A DNA stretch of 37,468 nt from MED660 sp002691025 (GTDB lineage: Bacteria; Myxococcota_A; UBA9160; UBA4427), in the NCBI GenBank assembly GCA_002170485.2, contig NHDZ02000003.1:1-37468 (forward strand). The letters run 5' to 3'. Under the pieces are notes generated by a model, which had not been told where the DNA came from, ran no database searches, and saw nothing but the letters and a program-made list of their open reading frames with translations. A program made the position numbers and the translations under genes. How positions within the stretch are numbered: the stretch's first letter is position 1; the number at the start of each line of letters is the position of its first letter. This document shows positions 1-8,011 of the stretch, piece after piece.

Positions 1-738
1 CCCGTGCCGGGCCAGGGAAAACCGACTGCCGGTGCCGGCGTAGAGGGCTTCGCGCAGTCGCGCCTCCACGGCCCCCGGCTCGTCGGTCTGAGCCCCCAAA
101 GCCCTCAACATGAGAGCCGGGTGAAGCTCAGCGCCTGTCACGAGGCCCGCTTCGGCGGGTCCGAACGAAGCGGAAACCAGGCCCGGGAAGGACTCTGCGA
201 GACAGGCCTCAACCGCCTGCGCTTTGAGGCGAGCCGCATCGCTGGATTCGTCCACAGCCGACAGGTAGACACAAAGCGGCGTGCCCCCGAGTTGGGCCAG
301 ATGCTCGCCAACAAAGGCCTGAACCTCCTCCAGACGGCCGTGCAGCTCTCGCTGACCCAAAGGCACCTCGGGTGCTGGCGAGTCCTCAGAGAGGATCTCA
401 GGGTCCCCTCGCCACACACAGGAAAAAACGCGACCTTGAGTGCTGATCCGCCTCGTCGACTCCCCAGAATCCCGATCTGTGAGCTCGTATTCAACCGAGG
501 AAGCCCAGTTGGCCGCAAACCGACTGCCCTCCTGCTCCGAGGAGAGCGCCCGGGCCGTCTTGGGCGGATCCAGGATCTGGAGCCGGTAGCGGAGCCGGGT
601 CTGGCCTCCCGGCCAGGCCGAATAACCGGACCGATCGCTGTACAACACATCACCCTGCTCGAAACGGCAGGTGCCGACGGCGTTCGCGAGGGCCCTGGGT
701 ACAGCCCACGCAAAGTTCTCGAAGAATTCCAAATCCAT
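1..738 (-). CDS. Unrecognised protein, C-terminus cut by window edge
   Basis: An ATG at 738 opens a frame that stays open for 246 codons to the left edge, so the C-terminus is missing. A strong Shine-Dalgarno (GGGAGG, about 8 bases upstream) supports the start. The protein begins MDLEFFENFAWAVP and is mixed, acidic and soluble-looking, with no signal peptide or membrane segment. Around residues 125-150 a Gln/Glu/Leu-rich stretch suggests a helix, followed by a hydrophobic strand (PLCVYLSAVD). I do not recognise a family. The opposite strand is also open here, but its product is Arg/Pro/Gly-rich, has no good start and looks like a shadow. It is divergent from the recombinase-like gene to its right. 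Confidence 0.7.
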   Translation of the reverse strand, partial: MDLEFFENFAWAVPRALANAVGTCRFEQGDVLYSDRSGYSAWPGGQTRLRYRLQILDPPKTARALSSEQEGSRFAANWASSVEYELTDRDSGESTRRISTQGRVFSCVWRGDPEILSEDSPAPEVPLGQRELHGRLEEVQAFVGEHLAQLGGTPLCVYLSAVDESSDAARLKAQAVEACLAESFPGLVSASFGPAEAGLVTGAELHPALMLRALGAQTDEPGAVEARLREALYAGTGSRFSLARHG

Positions 739-951
739 TAAGACACCCTCCCGATGACTCCCCCAAACACGCCTCACTTGACTCTCGCTGAGATTCAATC
801 CTGCCTAAATCCCGAGGGGTCCAACCCCGCCCGTGCACCCTCAGACACAGGCCTACTTTACGCTGTTCCAATCAGAAGTCTGGAAGCACTGAATTAAGCA
901 ATCTTTTCAGCAGCTTAAAGAGTCCCTTAATCTGGACCATTTTGGTACGGC

Positions 952-981
952 TTGACAAGCCGTCAAAAAAGTGGCGATATG
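952..981 (+). promoter_or_regulatory. Candidate sigma70-type promoter
   Basis: TTGACA at 952-957 matches the -35 consensus perfectly. After an 18-base spacer comes GATATG (976-981), a weak -10 match. The element lies about 60 bases upstream of the GTG start of the recombinase-like gene. The -35 also sits in a small inverted repeat (GGCTTGACAAGCC). This is prediction from consensus only. Confidence 0.35.
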
Positions 982-985
982 GAGT

Positions 986-1006
986 TTCGTTCTGCTTACG
1001 AACGAA
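986..1006. promoter_or_regulatory. 7-bp inverted repeat near predicted transcription start
   Basis: TTCGTTC (986-992) and GAACGAA (1000-1006) are perfect inverted arms separated by 7 bases. The repeat lies just downstream of the candidate -10 and about 20 bases ahead of the Shine-Dalgarno of the recombinase-like gene. It could be an operator for a dimeric regulator, possibly the gene product itself, or an mRNA hairpin. There is no direct evidence for either. Confidence 0.35.
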
Positions 1007-1040
1007 TTTTATTGACCCCCAACCCCCGGAGGTGAAGAAC

Positions 1041-2129
1041 GTGTCTGCGGAAGCCTATGGCCCCGCGCAAGATTTGCTCCCCGACTCAGCTGACTTTAGA
1101 TTATCCCCCCAGGAAATCGAAAAAGGACAGAAGGCTGTTGATGCCTTTCTGAGCACTGTCAAAGCCGTTGATAGCCAGCGCAGTGCGACCGAGGCCCTGG
1201 ATACGCTAGCGGCTGTGATCAGCGGTGGACACTGCGATTACCGGAGTTTCCCCTGGCAGCAATTGCGCGCTCATCATACGACCCTCGCTTTGTCCATCAT
1301 CAAGGAACGGGGAGCTCCGGCTCGCATTGAAGCAATGCGATGTCGAGCGGACGACACTCGGAAGTTCCAGCAGGTCCCGGAAAACTATCCGGCGAAATCC
1401 GTTCAGCGAATTCGCACTTCGCTGGTCCGGGTGATCGAAGCCTGCTCCAGCCTCGGCTTCATCGACGAGGAAGACTCGACGCTCATGATCCCGCGGGCCC
1501 GCGCCGATCAAGAGGCCCGCAAGGCCGTCCGCGAAAGGCTGCTGACGGAAGGAGAGGTCCGCGCCCTGCTCTCCGCCTGCGATATGGAAGAGTCCACCGC
1601 TGCGCCGAGAGACGCTCTCATGATTTCGTTGGCCTTCCACGGTGGCTTGAAGACGGTCGATCTCATCAACCTCACCCTGGATTCCCTGCTTTTCGATGAC
1701 AAGAAGAGCACGGTCAACATCCGCTTCAAAGCCCCCGGCGCGAAGAGAGCACGAAAGATCCCGCTTCAGAACGAGGACCTGATTGCTCTGGAAGACTGGC
1801 TGGAGGCGCGCGGACGCGAGCCGGGAGCCCTTTTCTGCCCGGTCAAGGACCGCAGTCACGCGGTAGAACTCAAGCGATTGAGCGCAGGGGCCATACGAGA
1901 AGTGTGCAACAGCCGAGCCGATCAGGCCGGTGTCCTGCCCTTCTCTCCCAATGACCTGGCCCGAAGCGGCATGCCCAAGCTGGAGATGGCTCGAAAGAAG
2001 AAGAAGGCCACACCGCCCCGGCGATCGGCTGCGGACTCGGTCCTCTTTGCCGACGGCGATTCAGACTCCGACTTGACTGAGAGCGAAGACCTGATCTTCC
2101 CTTACCGGAGCGTACGCGCCAGCAGTTGA
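1041..2129 (+). CDS. Degenerate tyrosine recombinase (integrase)-like protein
   Basis: The 362-residue product starts at GTG 1041, chosen because GGAGG lies 8 bases upstream; the frame is open further upstream to 942 without a better site. Residues 25-155 resemble the helical core-binding domain of phage-type integrases (PWQQLRAHHT, then a helix ending near IDEED). Residues 165-308 resemble the start of the catalytic domain (RLLTEGEVRALLSAC, then SLAFHGGLKTVDLINLTL, then AKRARKIPL). The catalytic set is broken. The box I Arg is Lys204, the HxxR motif reads NDLA (Asn304, Ala307), and the region carrying the second His/Trp and the nucleophilic Tyr is absent. It is replaced by a basic patch (MARKKKK, from about 316) and an acidic Asp/Ser/Glu tail. 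It probably cannot cut DNA. It may be a decayed integrase or one repurposed for DNA binding. Confidence 0.75.
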   Translation: MSAEAYGPAQDLLPDSADFRLSPQEIEKGQKAVDAFLSTVKAVDSQRSATEALDTLAAVISGGHCDYRSFPWQQLRAHHTTLALSIIKERGAPARIEAMRCRADDTRKFQQVPENYPAKSVQRIRTSLVRVIEACSSLGFIDEEDSTLMIPRARADQEARKAVRERLLTEGEVRALLSACDMEESTAAPRDALMISLAFHGGLKTVDLINLTLDSLLFDDKKSTVNIRFKAPGAKRARKIPLQNEDLIALEDWLEARGREPGALFCPVKDRSHAVELKRLSAGAIREVCNSRADQAGVLPFSPNDLARSGMPKLEMARKKKKATPPRRSAADSVLFADGDSDSDLTESEDLIFPYRSVRASS

Positions 2130-2146
2130 GGGAAAATCTGCGGATC

Positions 2147-2188
2147 CACGCATGAACGGGTGAACCGGCTTCATCCCGTTCATGCGTG
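2147..2188 (+). terminator. Perfect 14-bp inverted repeat, possible terminator
   Basis: CACGCATGAACGGG (2147-2160) is exactly complementary to CCCGTTCATGCGTG (2175-2188), with a 14-base loop. It lies 18 bases after the stop of the recombinase-like gene, a position suited to transcription termination. There is no T-run on either side, so it is not a textbook intrinsic terminator. A protein-binding palindrome is the alternative. Confidence 0.45.
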
Positions 2189-2300
2189 ACCGCCGCTCGA
2201 GATCCGTCGTGTCCGCGAGCCAAACCCGACGGACCTCGACCCTGGCACGCCCCGTGTACTCAAAAGAGCGCGCAGGCCCTCGCAGGTGTATTTTCGGGCC

Positions 2301-3200
2301 ATGTTCTATTCACGACGTTTTTCCACACGCACTCGTTTCCCAGCATGGCCTCTGGCCCTCGCGCTGGGAATCGGCGTCGTTCTCATTCCCTCCACGGCTC
2401 TGTACGCAGAAGCCGAATTCATCCCCGTCGATGAGTATGTCGGTCCGGATGGCCTCAGTGGGGACGCCATCTACGAACGTATCCTGGAAAACCGATTCGA
2501 TGCGTTCAGCCAGACCTTGTCCATGCGATCGGGCGACGAGGGCGGAAACTACCAGCTCGTCGAGATGGAGATGAAATACAAACGCTACGACCCCAAGAAG
2601 AAAGGGGTCATCTCGAAAACCATTGCCAAATACACCGAACCCCAGGACGTGCGTCATCTGGGCTACTTGATCATCAACAAGGAAAGCGGCCAGGACGACC
2701 AGTTCGTATACAGACCCAGCGCTCGCAAAGTACGTCGCGTCAATGTGCGTGGCGAATCCATCGCCGGAACGGATCTGGCCTTCGAAGACGTGGTGCCACC
2801 CGAGTTCGACGATGGCACCCATCACCGGATGCCCGACGAGGAGGTGGCGGGCATCAAGACCTTCGTCATTGCCATGGTTCCCAAACTGTCGACCGAAAGC
2901 GAATACGCGAAAATCATGTACTACGTCGACCAGGAACGCTTCGTCCCCATCCGGACCCGCTACTGGGACAACAAAAGAGTCCTGATCAAGCGAATGGACG
3001 CCGACCCCGAGAGTCTTTCCCGGTTTGAAGACGTGGACAATCTAGATGGACCGCCCCGGACGGTCTGGATCGCTCAGAAGTCGGAGATGAAGAACCTCAA
3101 ATCCGGAAGTTTCACCCGGCTTGAAATCGAGGACTTCAAAGCCGACCCCAGACTTCGAGATCGCGATTTCTCGCAACGGCAGCTGACAAACTCCCACTGA
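2301..3200 (+). CDS. Outer-membrane lipoprotein-sorting-like protein (LolA-like fold)
   Basis: The 299-residue product starts at ATG 2301; an in-frame GTG at 2286 is less likely. An N-terminal signal peptide (about residues 1-36, Arg-rich then hydrophobic, ending near TALYAEA) sends it to the periplasm. The mature part carries hallmarks of the family annotated as outer membrane lipoprotein-sorting protein (Pfam PF17131): a DGLSGDAIYERILENRFDAF-type opening, the GYLIINKESG and FVYRPSARKVRRVN strands, GTDLAFEDV, and a MYYVDQERFVPIRTRYWD segment. Such proteins have a LolA/LolB-like half-barrel that binds lipid and are often encoded beside RND-type exporters. No exporter is next to it here. It is convergent with ilvD, with only 31 bases between the stops. 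Confidence 0.85.
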   Translation: MFYSRRFSTRTRFPAWPLALALGIGVVLIPSTALYAEAEFIPVDEYVGPDGLSGDAIYERILENRFDAFSQTLSMRSGDEGGNYQLVEMEMKYKRYDPKKKGVISKTIAKYTEPQDVRHLGYLIINKESGQDDQFVYRPSARKVRRVNVRGESIAGTDLAFEDVVPPEFDDGTHHRMPDEEVAGIKTFVIAMVPKLSTESEYAKIMYYVDQERFVPIRTRYWDNKRVLIKRMDADPESLSRFEDVDNLDGPPRTVWIAQKSEMKNLKSGSFTRLEIEDFKADPRLRDRDFSQRQLTNSH

Positions 3201-3231
3201 AACCGGAGTCGCTCCGCTCCCATGCGCTCGG

Positions 3232-5115
3232 CTATTTGGAAGACGCCTTGGCTCGAGTCAGATCCCGAACGGCTCCCCGAGCGGCACTGGTGGTCAGAAG
3301 TGCATACGCCTCCAGGGCCAGGGAAACACTTCGCTCACGCGATTCCGGCTGCCAGGCCTGCTCGCCTCGCGCCTCCATCTCCTCGCGTCTTGCCGCCAGC
3401 GTCTCATCATCCACAACCAGGCGGATCTCCCGATTGGGAATATCAATTCGGATCCGGTCCCCTTCCTGGGCCAGGCCAATCACTCCACCCTCGGCCGCTT
3501 CAGGCGAAACATGCCCGATGGAAAGCCCCGACGTGCCTCCACTGAAGCGCCCGTCCGTGATGAGGGCGCACTCCTCACCCAGCTTCTTCGACTTCAGATA
3601 GGTCGTGGGATAGAGCATTTCCTGCATGCCGGGACCGCCTCGCGGTCCTTCATAGCGGATCAACACCGCATCACCCGGCTGGATCTTGTCCGTGAGGATG
3701 GCATCGCACGCGGCCTCCTGGGATTCGAAGATCCGGACAGGGCCTTCGAATTTCCAGATCGACTCATCGACGCCGGCCGTCTTCACGATGCAGCCGTCCT
3801 CGGCCAGATTTCCGTAGAGAACGGCCAAGCCTCCGTCCTGGGTGTGGGCAAATTCGGCCTCGCGAATACAGCCCCCTTCCGCATCGAGATCGGGCTCTGC
3901 GAAATACTTGTCCTGGGAAAAGGCCTCAATGGTGCGCTCACCCCCGGGCGCCGAGAGAGCGCGCCGCTGGGCCCAGTCGCTTGCGTTCTCACTCCGGATG
4001 TCTTCTCGCGCGATGGCCTCATCGAGTCGGGGCGAATGAACCGAAAGCGCCGAAGTGCGCAGCTTCCCCGCACGACTCAAAGCACCCAGGATCGTGAAGA
4101 CCCCGCCTGCGTGACCCACATCCTCGACGTGATCGTTGGACGAAGGAGCCACTTTGCAGATGCAGGGCGTCTGACGGGAGATCCGGTCGATGTCCTGCAT
4201 CGAAAAGTCAACGCCGGCTTCGTGCGCGGCCGCCAGAAGGTGCAGCACCGTATTCGTCGAGCCCCCCATGGCCACATCCAGGGTCATCGCATTCTCAAAG
4301 GCCTCGAAGGTGGCGATACTACGCGGTAGGACCGAATCGTCCCCCTTCTCGTAGTGGCTCCGACAAAGGTCCACAATCAACGAGCCCGCTTTTTCAAAAA
4401 GTTCCCAGCGCAGGGCATGGGTGGCCAGCAGCGTCCCATTTCCGGGCAGGGAAAGGCCCAGCGCTTCCGTCAGACAATTCATGCTGTTGGCGGTAAACAT
4501 CCCAGAGCAGGAACCGCAGGTCGGACACGCCGAACGCTCAATGGCATCGACGGTTTCATCGGAGACATCATCGTTCCCCGCTTGGATCATGGCATCGATC
4601 AGGTCGATCTTCTCGGACGCCAGAAGCGGATTGCCGTAGCGATCCTGAGTCCCCACAGCCTTACCCGCCTCCATGGGACCACCGGAAACAAAAACCGTCG
4701 GAATATTCAGGCGAAGCGCGGCCATCAACATTCCCGGCGTGATCTTGTCGCAATTCGAAATGCAGATCAGACCGTCCGCCACATGGGCATTGACCATGTA
4801 CTCCACACTGTCGGCAATCAGATCCCGACTGGGCAACGAATAGAGCATGCCCGCATGGCCCATGGCGATCCCGTCGTCCACCGCGATGGTATTGAACTCG
4901 CGGCCGACACCGCCCGCGGCCTCCACCACGCCCTTGACCCGCTGGCCTACGTCGTGGAGATGGACATGCCCGGGGACAAATTGCGTAAAGCTATTTGCAA
5001 TCGCAATGATGGGTTTGTCGAAATCCGTATCGGTCATACCGGTGGCGCGCCAGAGCGCACGCGCACCCGCCATATTCCGTCCATGGGTCGTTGTCCGACT
5101 TCGGTATTTCTTCAT
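3232..5115 (-). CDS. ilvD: Dihydroxy-acid dehydratase
   Basis: IlvD dehydrates 2,3-dihydroxy-isovalerate and 2,3-dihydroxy-3-methylvalerate to 2-oxo acids in valine and isoleucine (and hence leucine and pantothenate) synthesis in the cytoplasm. The 627-residue product aligns closely with the E. coli-type enzyme from MKKYRSRTTTHGRNMAGAR onward. It keeps the Fe-S ligand motifs NCDK (Cys122) and ACPTCGSCSGMF (Cys197, 200, 203) and the GGSTNT, AFSQD, RYEGPRGGPGM and DGRFSGGTSG signatures. I chose ATG 5115 because the known N-terminus starts there and GGAG lies about 12 bases upstream; the frame extends 17 codons further without a better site. It lies 101 bases downstream of a crotonase gene on the same strand, so co-transcription is possible though the pathways are unrelated. 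Confidence 0.97.
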   Translation of the reverse strand: MKKYRSRTTTHGRNMAGARALWRATGMTDTDFDKPIIAIANSFTQFVPGHVHLHDVGQRVKGVVEAAGGVGREFNTIAVDDGIAMGHAGMLYSLPSRDLIADSVEYMVNAHVADGLICISNCDKITPGMLMAALRLNIPTVFVSGGPMEAGKAVGTQDRYGNPLLASEKIDLIDAMIQAGNDDVSDETVDAIERSACPTCGSCSGMFTANSMNCLTEALGLSLPGNGTLLATHALRWELFEKAGSLIVDLCRSHYEKGDDSVLPRSIATFEAFENAMTLDVAMGGSTNTVLHLLAAAHEAGVDFSMQDIDRISRQTPCICKVAPSSNDHVEDVGHAGGVFTILGALSRAGKLRTSALSVHSPRLDEAIAREDIRSENASDWAQRRALSAPGGERTIEAFSQDKYFAEPDLDAEGGCIREAEFAHTQDGGLAVLYGNLAEDGCIVKTAGVDESIWKFEGPVRIFESQEAACDAILTDKIQPGDAVLIRYEGPRGGPGMQEMLYPTTYLKSKKLGEECALITDGRFSGGTSGLSIGHVSPEAAEGGVIGLAQEGDRIRIDIPNREIRLVVDDETLAARREEMEARGEQAWQPESRERSVSLALEAYALLTTSAARGAVRDLTRAKASSK

Positions 5116-5216
5116 CGGCGAGTATCTCTCCATCCATCGAGCCTCTAGCCCGAAACAATCTGCCACAACATAGCGTTCTCGCGAGATTCTGACCCAAATC
5201 CTGGAACGCGAAGTGA

Positions 5217-5909
5217 CTAGAGAGCCAGCGCACCCGAAAGGGACTGCCTGAGTCGCTCGGCCGACTCCGCACGCAGTGCCAACTTCGTCTTGTGGTGGGC
5301 CTTCGCGTGCAGGCTCGCGCCCAGAGTTCGCGCGTGCTCAAACGCGGATTCTTCCAGATCTTCCTCAGCCACGACCCAATCGAGATAGCCGACATCCACC
5401 GCAGCATCCGGGGCATAGACCTCAGCATGCGCCGTCGCACGCGTCAGATGCCGACGACTGAGGCGCTCATCCGCCAGGATCAAAGCGAAGGCGGGCAGCG
5501 TCATACCGATGGCCACCTCATTGAGACCCAGCTTGTATTCGCCTTNCGCACCGATCCGAACATCCACGGCCATGCAGAGCACCGCGCCCATGGCCAGGGC
5601 ATGCCCGGTCACAGCGAAAACGACAGGCGCCGGAAACTCAAAGAGTCTCAAACCCAGAGCGGCCCCCTTGGTCACCAGTTTCTTGACTTCGTCCATATCG
5701 CCGGCGCGCATCACGGAAAGATCAAAACCGGCGGAAAATCGACCGGGACGCCCGATGACCAGTACAGCCGTGGCTTTGTCGGATTCCGCTTGATCAAGCG
5801 CTTCTCCCAACGCATCCAGCATGGCGTGAGACAACGCATTGGCTTTGCCATCATCCATCCGAATGACCGCCACACCTTCCTTCAGTTCATATTCCACCAT
5901 CTCAGACAT
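5217..5909 (-). CDS. Crotonase / enoyl-CoA hydratase family protein
   Basis: This 230-residue protein belongs to the short crotonase group typically annotated as enoyl-CoA hydratase. Visible features are the N-terminal MVEYELKEGVAVIRMDDGKA segment, the first oxyanion-hole loop (RFSAGFDL, about residues 57-64), the second (VTGHALAMGA, about 100-109) and the LGLNEVAIGM active-site segment with a candidate catalytic Glu. It would act on acyl-CoA thioesters in the cytoplasm; the exact substrate cannot be read from sequence. An N (first codon position) falls in the segment after the second loop. Start choice: ATG 5909 (MSEMVEY), with ATG 5900 and TTG 5915 as alternatives. Downstream on the same strand is ilvD. 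Confidence 0.9.
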   Translation of the reverse strand: MSEMVEYELKEGVAVIRMDDGKANALSHAMLDALGEALDQAESDKATAVLVIGRPGRFSAGFDLSVMRAGDMDEVKKLVTKGAALGLRLFEFPAPVVFAVTGHALAMGAVLCMAVDVRIGAXGEYKLGLNEVAIGMTLPAFALILADERLSRRHLTRATAHAEVYAPDAAVDVGYLDWVVAEEDLEESAFEHARTLGASLHAKAHHKTKLALRAESAERLRQSLSGALAL

Positions 5910-5976
5910 CCTCAATTCTTCTCTCGAAAAATGCGCCGCTTCACCCAGGACAAGGACAGCGCGATCCGCGATCCAG

Positions 5977-6012
5977 ACAAGAAAAGGCGGTGATCCAGAT
6001 GGATCACCGCCT
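5977..6012 (-). terminator. Intrinsic terminator of the cold-shock gene
   Basis: A perfect 12-bp stem (5985-5996 with 6001-6012, GGCGGTGATCC arms, AGAT/ATCT loop) is followed on the minus strand by TTTTCTTGT. It lies 27 bases beyond the stop of the cold-shock gene. The position and structure are those of a classic Rho-independent terminator, separating that gene from the crotonase gene downstream. Confidence 0.9.
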
Positions 6013-6038
6013 CGTCGAGCTATCCAAATGGGCTGATT

Positions 6039-6242
6039 TTACTCAGGAGAAACGCTCGTTGCCTCAGGACCCTTTCGGCCCTCGGCTGCTTCGAACGAAA
6101 CTCGCTGCCCTTCACTGAGAGACTTGAATCCCTCTCCCAGGATATTCGAATGATGTACGAAAAGATCCTTCGAGCCGTCATCCGGAACGATGAACCCATA
6201 TCCCTTTTCGTCGCTGAACCACTTTACGGAACCACCTGCCAT
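6039..6242 (-). CDS. Cold-shock domain protein (CspA family)
   Basis: This 67-residue protein is essentially one cold-shock domain, a five-stranded OB fold that binds single-stranded RNA and DNA and acts as an RNA chaperone. The start MAGGSVKWF (ATG 6242) matches the family; the frame continues upstream to 6311 but those residues are not family-like. RNP1 is seen as KGYGFI (residues 16-21) and RNP2 as LFVHHS (about 28-33), followed by the GFKSLSEGQRVSFE segment. Length and composition are normal for the family. The gene is monocistronic: it has its own intrinsic terminator 27 bases downstream and a long non-coding region upstream. Confidence 0.96.
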   Translation of the reverse strand: MAGGSVKWFSDEKGYGFIVPDDGSKDLFVHHSNILGEGFKSLSEGQRVSFEAAEGRKGPEATSVSPE

Positions 6243-6474
6243 TGAATCTCTTTCTTCTTCACTCCCAAATCCAGCCCTCTCGCTGTTGATACGCTGCGAT
6301 TGAGCCTTCAAAGGGAAACACGAGTACTGGTAAACCCGCCCGGCTATAGGACTCCACCATGGAGCGACCCCACCCTAAGCACGATTGACTTCACGGTGGA
6401 CCTGCCCGACGAGCGGCGTCAGACTAGATCACTCAGACACTCCGCGCCCGCCCCATGGGGAAAGCCGCGTCGAC

Positions 6475-7161
6475 CTACCCGAGGCGATATTCCGACATGG
6501 GAATGGATTCCAGTCGTCCGAGGTCGAGAAAAGCATTGACGCTGTCCATCATGAGTTGGAGGCGCCGGCGGTATTCCGTCTCATTATCACAGTCGTACCA
6601 GACATGCGGATCCGAAAGGGCTTCGATTGGAAAANTCTCTTCCACGATACCGTCACATTCCGGCGTCCCTGGAACCAGCGTTCTCAGAACCGCGTTCCGG
6701 ACATANGCGAAGGTCGACTGGGTCTCCACGGCGACCTGCCGATGCTCCACCGTCCAGCGCTCGATGAACTCTTGATCGGAGATATCTGGTTTTTTATGAA
6801 TCCGGGTCACTAGATTGGCACCGCGCGATCGCTCGCCGGGAGGAGGGTCGTAGACCATGGGTCGAGACTCGGCCACAAGGTAACCGGCCAGGCTTTCGCT
6901 CTCCGCATGAAGAGCCTGTTCGGCNGCCTGACGATCATCGGAATTTTCCAACCAGAAGGAAACCATCGCCCGAATNGGCGGCTCNCTCGTGGAGATACGN
7001 ACNCCCGCCCCNGCTTCCACGGCCTCATCGTTGACGTTCAGAGANACGTTTTTCGCCCCTGACTCACGGAGCACNGGCACCGCGCGCTCAAGCAAGNCCA
7101 CACGCAGAGCGTCACCCGATGCACCCAGATCTTTTGAAATCAGATAAACCAACTTCTCCAT
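6475..7161 (-). CDS. EthD-domain protein (dimeric alpha/beta barrel)
   Basis: The 228-residue product starts at ATG 7161, with GGGAG about 6 bases upstream. The C-terminal half carries an EthD-type signature: LVTRIHKKPDISDQEFIERW, then TVEHRQVA, an aromatic residue near YVRN, and DGIVEEXFPIEAL before a terminal helix. EthD-like proteins have ferredoxin-like dimeric barrels; some take part in ether or polyketide-type oxidations, but most are uncharacterised. The N-terminal half (EKLVYLISKD, then MVSFWLENSDD) could be a second, diverged copy of the fold. The gene holds ten N bases, most at third codon positions. It is divergent from the nitroreductase gene. Confidence 0.8.
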   Translation of the reverse strand: MEKLVYLISKDLGASGDALRVXLLERAVXVLRESGAKNXSLNVNDEAVEXGAXXRISTXEPXIRAMVSFWLENSDDRQXAEQALHAESESLAGYLVAESRPMVYDPPPGERSRGANLVTRIHKKPDISDQEFIERWTVEHRQVAVETQSTFXYVRNAVLRTLVPGTPECDGIVEEXFPIEALSDPHVWYDCDNETEYRRRLQLMMDSVNAFLDLGRLESIPMSEYRLG

Positions 7162-7325
7162 GAGAGCTCCCTTGCTACTTTTGACCGTCTCGCGGAAGGT
7201 AACCACAAGTCAGACCCGGTGCACCCGGCTTGGGCTTCGACAGTCAGGTGCGTTAGTTTTCGCAAACCACGGAAAACCCACCGCAAGACCGCGCACTCAC
7301 CGCACCTTTCAACTCGGAGATCCTC

Positions 7326-7997
7326 ATGGCCCTTCTCGACCTCTCTGCCGAAGAACTGCTCCTCACCACACGCGCCGTACGGAAAAGGCTCGACTTCGAT
7401 AGGCCCGTCGCACCGGAACTGATTCGAGAATGTCTGGAAGTGGCCCTCCAGGCCCCCAGCGGTTCCAATGCCCAGGGCTGGCATTTCGTCGTAGTGACCG
7501 ATGAGTCAAAACGCCAAGCCATCGCCGAGATCTATGCCAAGGGTTTCGAGATCTACCGGGGCATGCAGGAGTCTGCTCATAACCTGAGCGAACAAGCCGA
7601 AGACGAACTCGATGCCAAGCAGATGGAGCGGGTCGTGGATTCCGCAGAATACCTGGCCGCGAACCTGCATCGCGCACCGGCCCTGGTGATTCCGTGCGTC
7701 GAAGGACGAACCGATCAGGCCACGGGGCCGGCGGCCGTCATCGGCAACGCCAGCCAATTCGGCTCGGTCCTCCCCGCCTTCTGGAGTTTCATGCTGGCGG
7801 CCCGCTTGCGGGGCCTCGGAACCGCATGGACGACCATCCACCTGATGTTCGAAGAACAGGTGGCTGAGATCCTGGAGATTCCTTTCGATCGAATCATGCA
7901 AGCCGCCCTCTCGCCCGTGGCCTACACGAAAGGCACCGACTTCAAGATCGCAAGGCGCAAGCCCCTTGACTCGATCCTGCATGAAAACAGCTGGTAG
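7326..7997 (+). CDS. Nitroreductase family FMN oxidoreductase
   Basis: This 223-residue flavoenzyme of the nitroreductase superfamily would use NAD(P)H to reduce nitroaromatics, quinones or a related substrate in the cytoplasm. FMN phosphate binding is seen in TTRAVRKRLDFDRPV (about residues 14-28) and the substrate/FMN loop in ALQAPSGSNAQGWHFVVV (about 40-57). The AFWSFMLAARLRGLGTAWTT helix-turn (about 158-177) is the usual second FMN-contact region. GGAG 8 bases ahead of ATG 7326 supports the start. It is divergent from the EthD-domain gene, and the two may share a regulatory region. The physiological substrate is unknown. Confidence 0.93.
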   Translation: MALLDLSAEELLLTTRAVRKRLDFDRPVAPELIRECLEVALQAPSGSNAQGWHFVVVTDESKRQAIAEIYAKGFEIYRGMQESAHNLSEQAEDELDAKQMERVVDSAEYLAANLHRAPALVIPCVEGRTDQATGPAAVIGNASQFGSVLPAFWSFMLAARLRGLGTAWTTIHLMFEEQVAEILEIPFDRIMQAALSPVAYTKGTDFKIARRKPLDSILHENSW

Positions 7998-8011
7998 AAC
8001 CGTTCGTCAGG

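Larger units (their letters stand above)
739..1040. other. Intergenic region between divergent genes
   Basis: This 302-base gap separates the minus-strand gene starting at 738 from the plus-strand recombinase-like gene starting at 1041. It should hold promoters for both. A candidate promoter (952-981) and a 7-bp inverted repeat (986-1006) are listed separately. I see no convincing coding sequence or RNA gene in the remainder. Confidence 0.6.

Noticed and set aside
4..741. Long plus-strand open frame at the left edge
   Set aside because: The product is Arg/Pro/Gly-rich and lies opposite a minus-strand frame with a strong Shine-Dalgarno and more protein-like composition.
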